Source: Sclerotiophoma versabilis (Eukaryota > Ascomycota > Dothideomycetes > Pleosporales > Didymellaceae). From it: 64,000 bases of DNA. The translations under genes were made by a program, and so were the position numbers. Location: NCBI GenBank assembly GCA_012274445.1, contig JAAROD010000029.1, positions 62,001 through 126,000 of the forward strand, read 5' to 3'. A model generated the notes under the pieces. The model was not told the origin of the DNA, did not search any database, and worked only from the letters and a program-made list of their open reading frames with translations. This document shows positions 62,958 through 64,000 of the stretch, one piece after another (position 1 is the stretch's first letter; every line of letters starts with the position of its first letter).

Positions 62958-64000
62958 CGTTGCTTTTGCAGTGTACTGTCGGACACAATTGAGCATTTGA
63001 AAGCAGATGAAGGGGATTGACATGTATCTGTGACGTCATCTGTCTTATCGATTGCTTCACATCGTGGTGGAGACGCCTTCAAACAGCAATGTACGACATC
63101 ATCGGATAATGTCCAATCAATTCACTATTGAGATCAAAAACTTTTTGCATGATCTAGAGGTTTAGAGCATCACGAAGTCGTGTCGGCCATCGAGCAACGA
63201 GCAAGGACCGTTGCTTGCAAAGAGGGCGATGTTAGCCTCCTTTTATTCGGTTCGATAAAGGCGTCGCTTCACCTCATACGGCGATAATATACACATCGAT
63301 ACCACCTGAAAACTCTGTCACCCCAAGCGTTTCCTTAGTAACACCTACTATCGATTTTGACTGTGAATTGAAGCCGCATCATTTCTTCATCGTTTGGCTC
63401 ATCCTCCGTCGCACAAAACTAACACATTACGTCGCCTGCCATTCGTTCATACCTGAATTTATCTGCCTCATGGTCTACGTGCCTCAGCATTGGAAATCAC
63501 TTCACGTTGGAAATGAAGGGGGCCGTTTGTAAGCTTTTCCAGACCACGGGTGACGAACTGTTTGCCCGGAACGAAGAAGTTTTGAAGCCCTTGGACATCA
63601 TGACAGAACAAATCCGAGACATTGAGTCTAGAGGAGGTGGTCGCAGACCAACGCATGACTTGAGTTTTTGACGTCGGGCGTCGAAGCTAGCAGCGCCTTT
63701 CCGGCCATTTTTGACATACCCGAAAATAGAGCGCTGAGCGAAAGCACGCACATTGGTGAAGGAGAATCGGTCGTGCGTAGGTCAGCATTGAATCCTTAAG
63801 TAGTAGCGTCATCGAATATGAGGGTAGACGTTGAGTATCACGAGCTTGTATCTCCCGGACTGACCGTGCTAAGGAAAGATACCGAAACCACTGAGCAGGC
63901 AATACACATCCAGTTAGACTCAGAATGCAATATGAAGAATTGGGTATTTCAGAACTATCAACACGCTTTTTGTATCGGCGATGTGACCGTGGGTATATAG
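62958..64000. other. Window end, no confident gene
   Basis: The fructosamine kinase promoter lies at its start. Between about 63490 and 63790 the plus strand gives two protein-like pieces in different frames, MKGAVCKLFQTTGDELF and onward, then VEASSAFPAIFDIPE, which could be a decayed or partial gene of unknown family. I do not call it. Confidence 0.4.

Noticed and set aside
1..64000. tRNA, rRNA, CRISPR array or transposase genes
   Set aside because: I scanned for T-loop and acceptor-type patterns, repeat-spacer arrays and transposase or reverse-transcriptase motifs and found none that hold up. A covariance-model search would be needed to exclude tRNAs fully.

Overview
The window comes from a filamentous ascomycete (Pezizomycotina), most likely a Dothideomycete-type genome. 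The evidence is short GT-AG introns (mostly 40-85 nt), Zn2Cys6 regulators, a HET-domain protein, a DPR-motif dehydrin-like protein, a cutinase, a norsolorinic-acid-ketoreductase-like SDR and an EI24/LDS-type sporulation membrane protein. No bacterial operon signals, rRNA, tRNA or CRISPR array were seen. Exon joins below were worked out by hand from reading frame and splice signals, and in each case the joined protein keeps the family's expected sequence across the junction unless noted.

Layout. 0-9.2 kb is gene-poor and holds only a fatty acid desaturase (minus). 9.2-21.7 kb is housekeeping-rich: a Sec2-type Rab GEF, an Lrp1/Rrp47 exosome cofactor divergent from a ketopantoate-reductase-family protein across a minisatellite-bearing promoter, an MFS transporter, the SCO1 copper chaperone and a fungal multi-pass membrane protein. 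22.2-30.3 kb is accessory: a small Zn2Cys6 regulator divergent from a nor-1-like SDR, a CTF1-like Zn2Cys6 regulator, a decayed PRISE/NAD-epimerase-like pseudogene and a secreted periplasmic-binding-protein-like protein. 30.6-38 kb holds a HET protein with an unusual Cys-rich tail, a CPD photolyase and a secreted alkaline phosphatase. 39.3-43.9 kb holds an EI24/LDS membrane protein and a repeat-rich dehydrin-like gene with TGACGT sites upstream. 46.2-53.8 kb holds an AP-1-like bZIP factor, a phosducin-like protein, a sodium:solute symporter with one very long intron, and the Snx3/Grd19 sorting nexin. 54.4-60 kb is a small detoxification-flavoured neighbourhood: a double-module GST fusion, a single GST and an FAD monooxygenase. 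60.7-63 kb holds a cutinase and a convergent fructosamine kinase.

How the genes relate. There is no PKS, NRPS or terpene synthase, so I see no complete secondary-metabolite cluster. The regulator/SDR/regulator/PRISE-relic stretch at 22-28 kb could be the remains or edge of one. Stress tolerance is a loose theme (dehydrin-like protein, photolyase, GSTs, AP-1-like bZIP, desaturase), but the genes are independently promoted and nothing in the sequence shows they act together. The observations most worth a second look are the in-frame GST-GST fusion, the Cys-repeat tail on the HET protein, the expanding 42-bp repeat array in the dehydrin-like gene, and the decayed PRISE gene.
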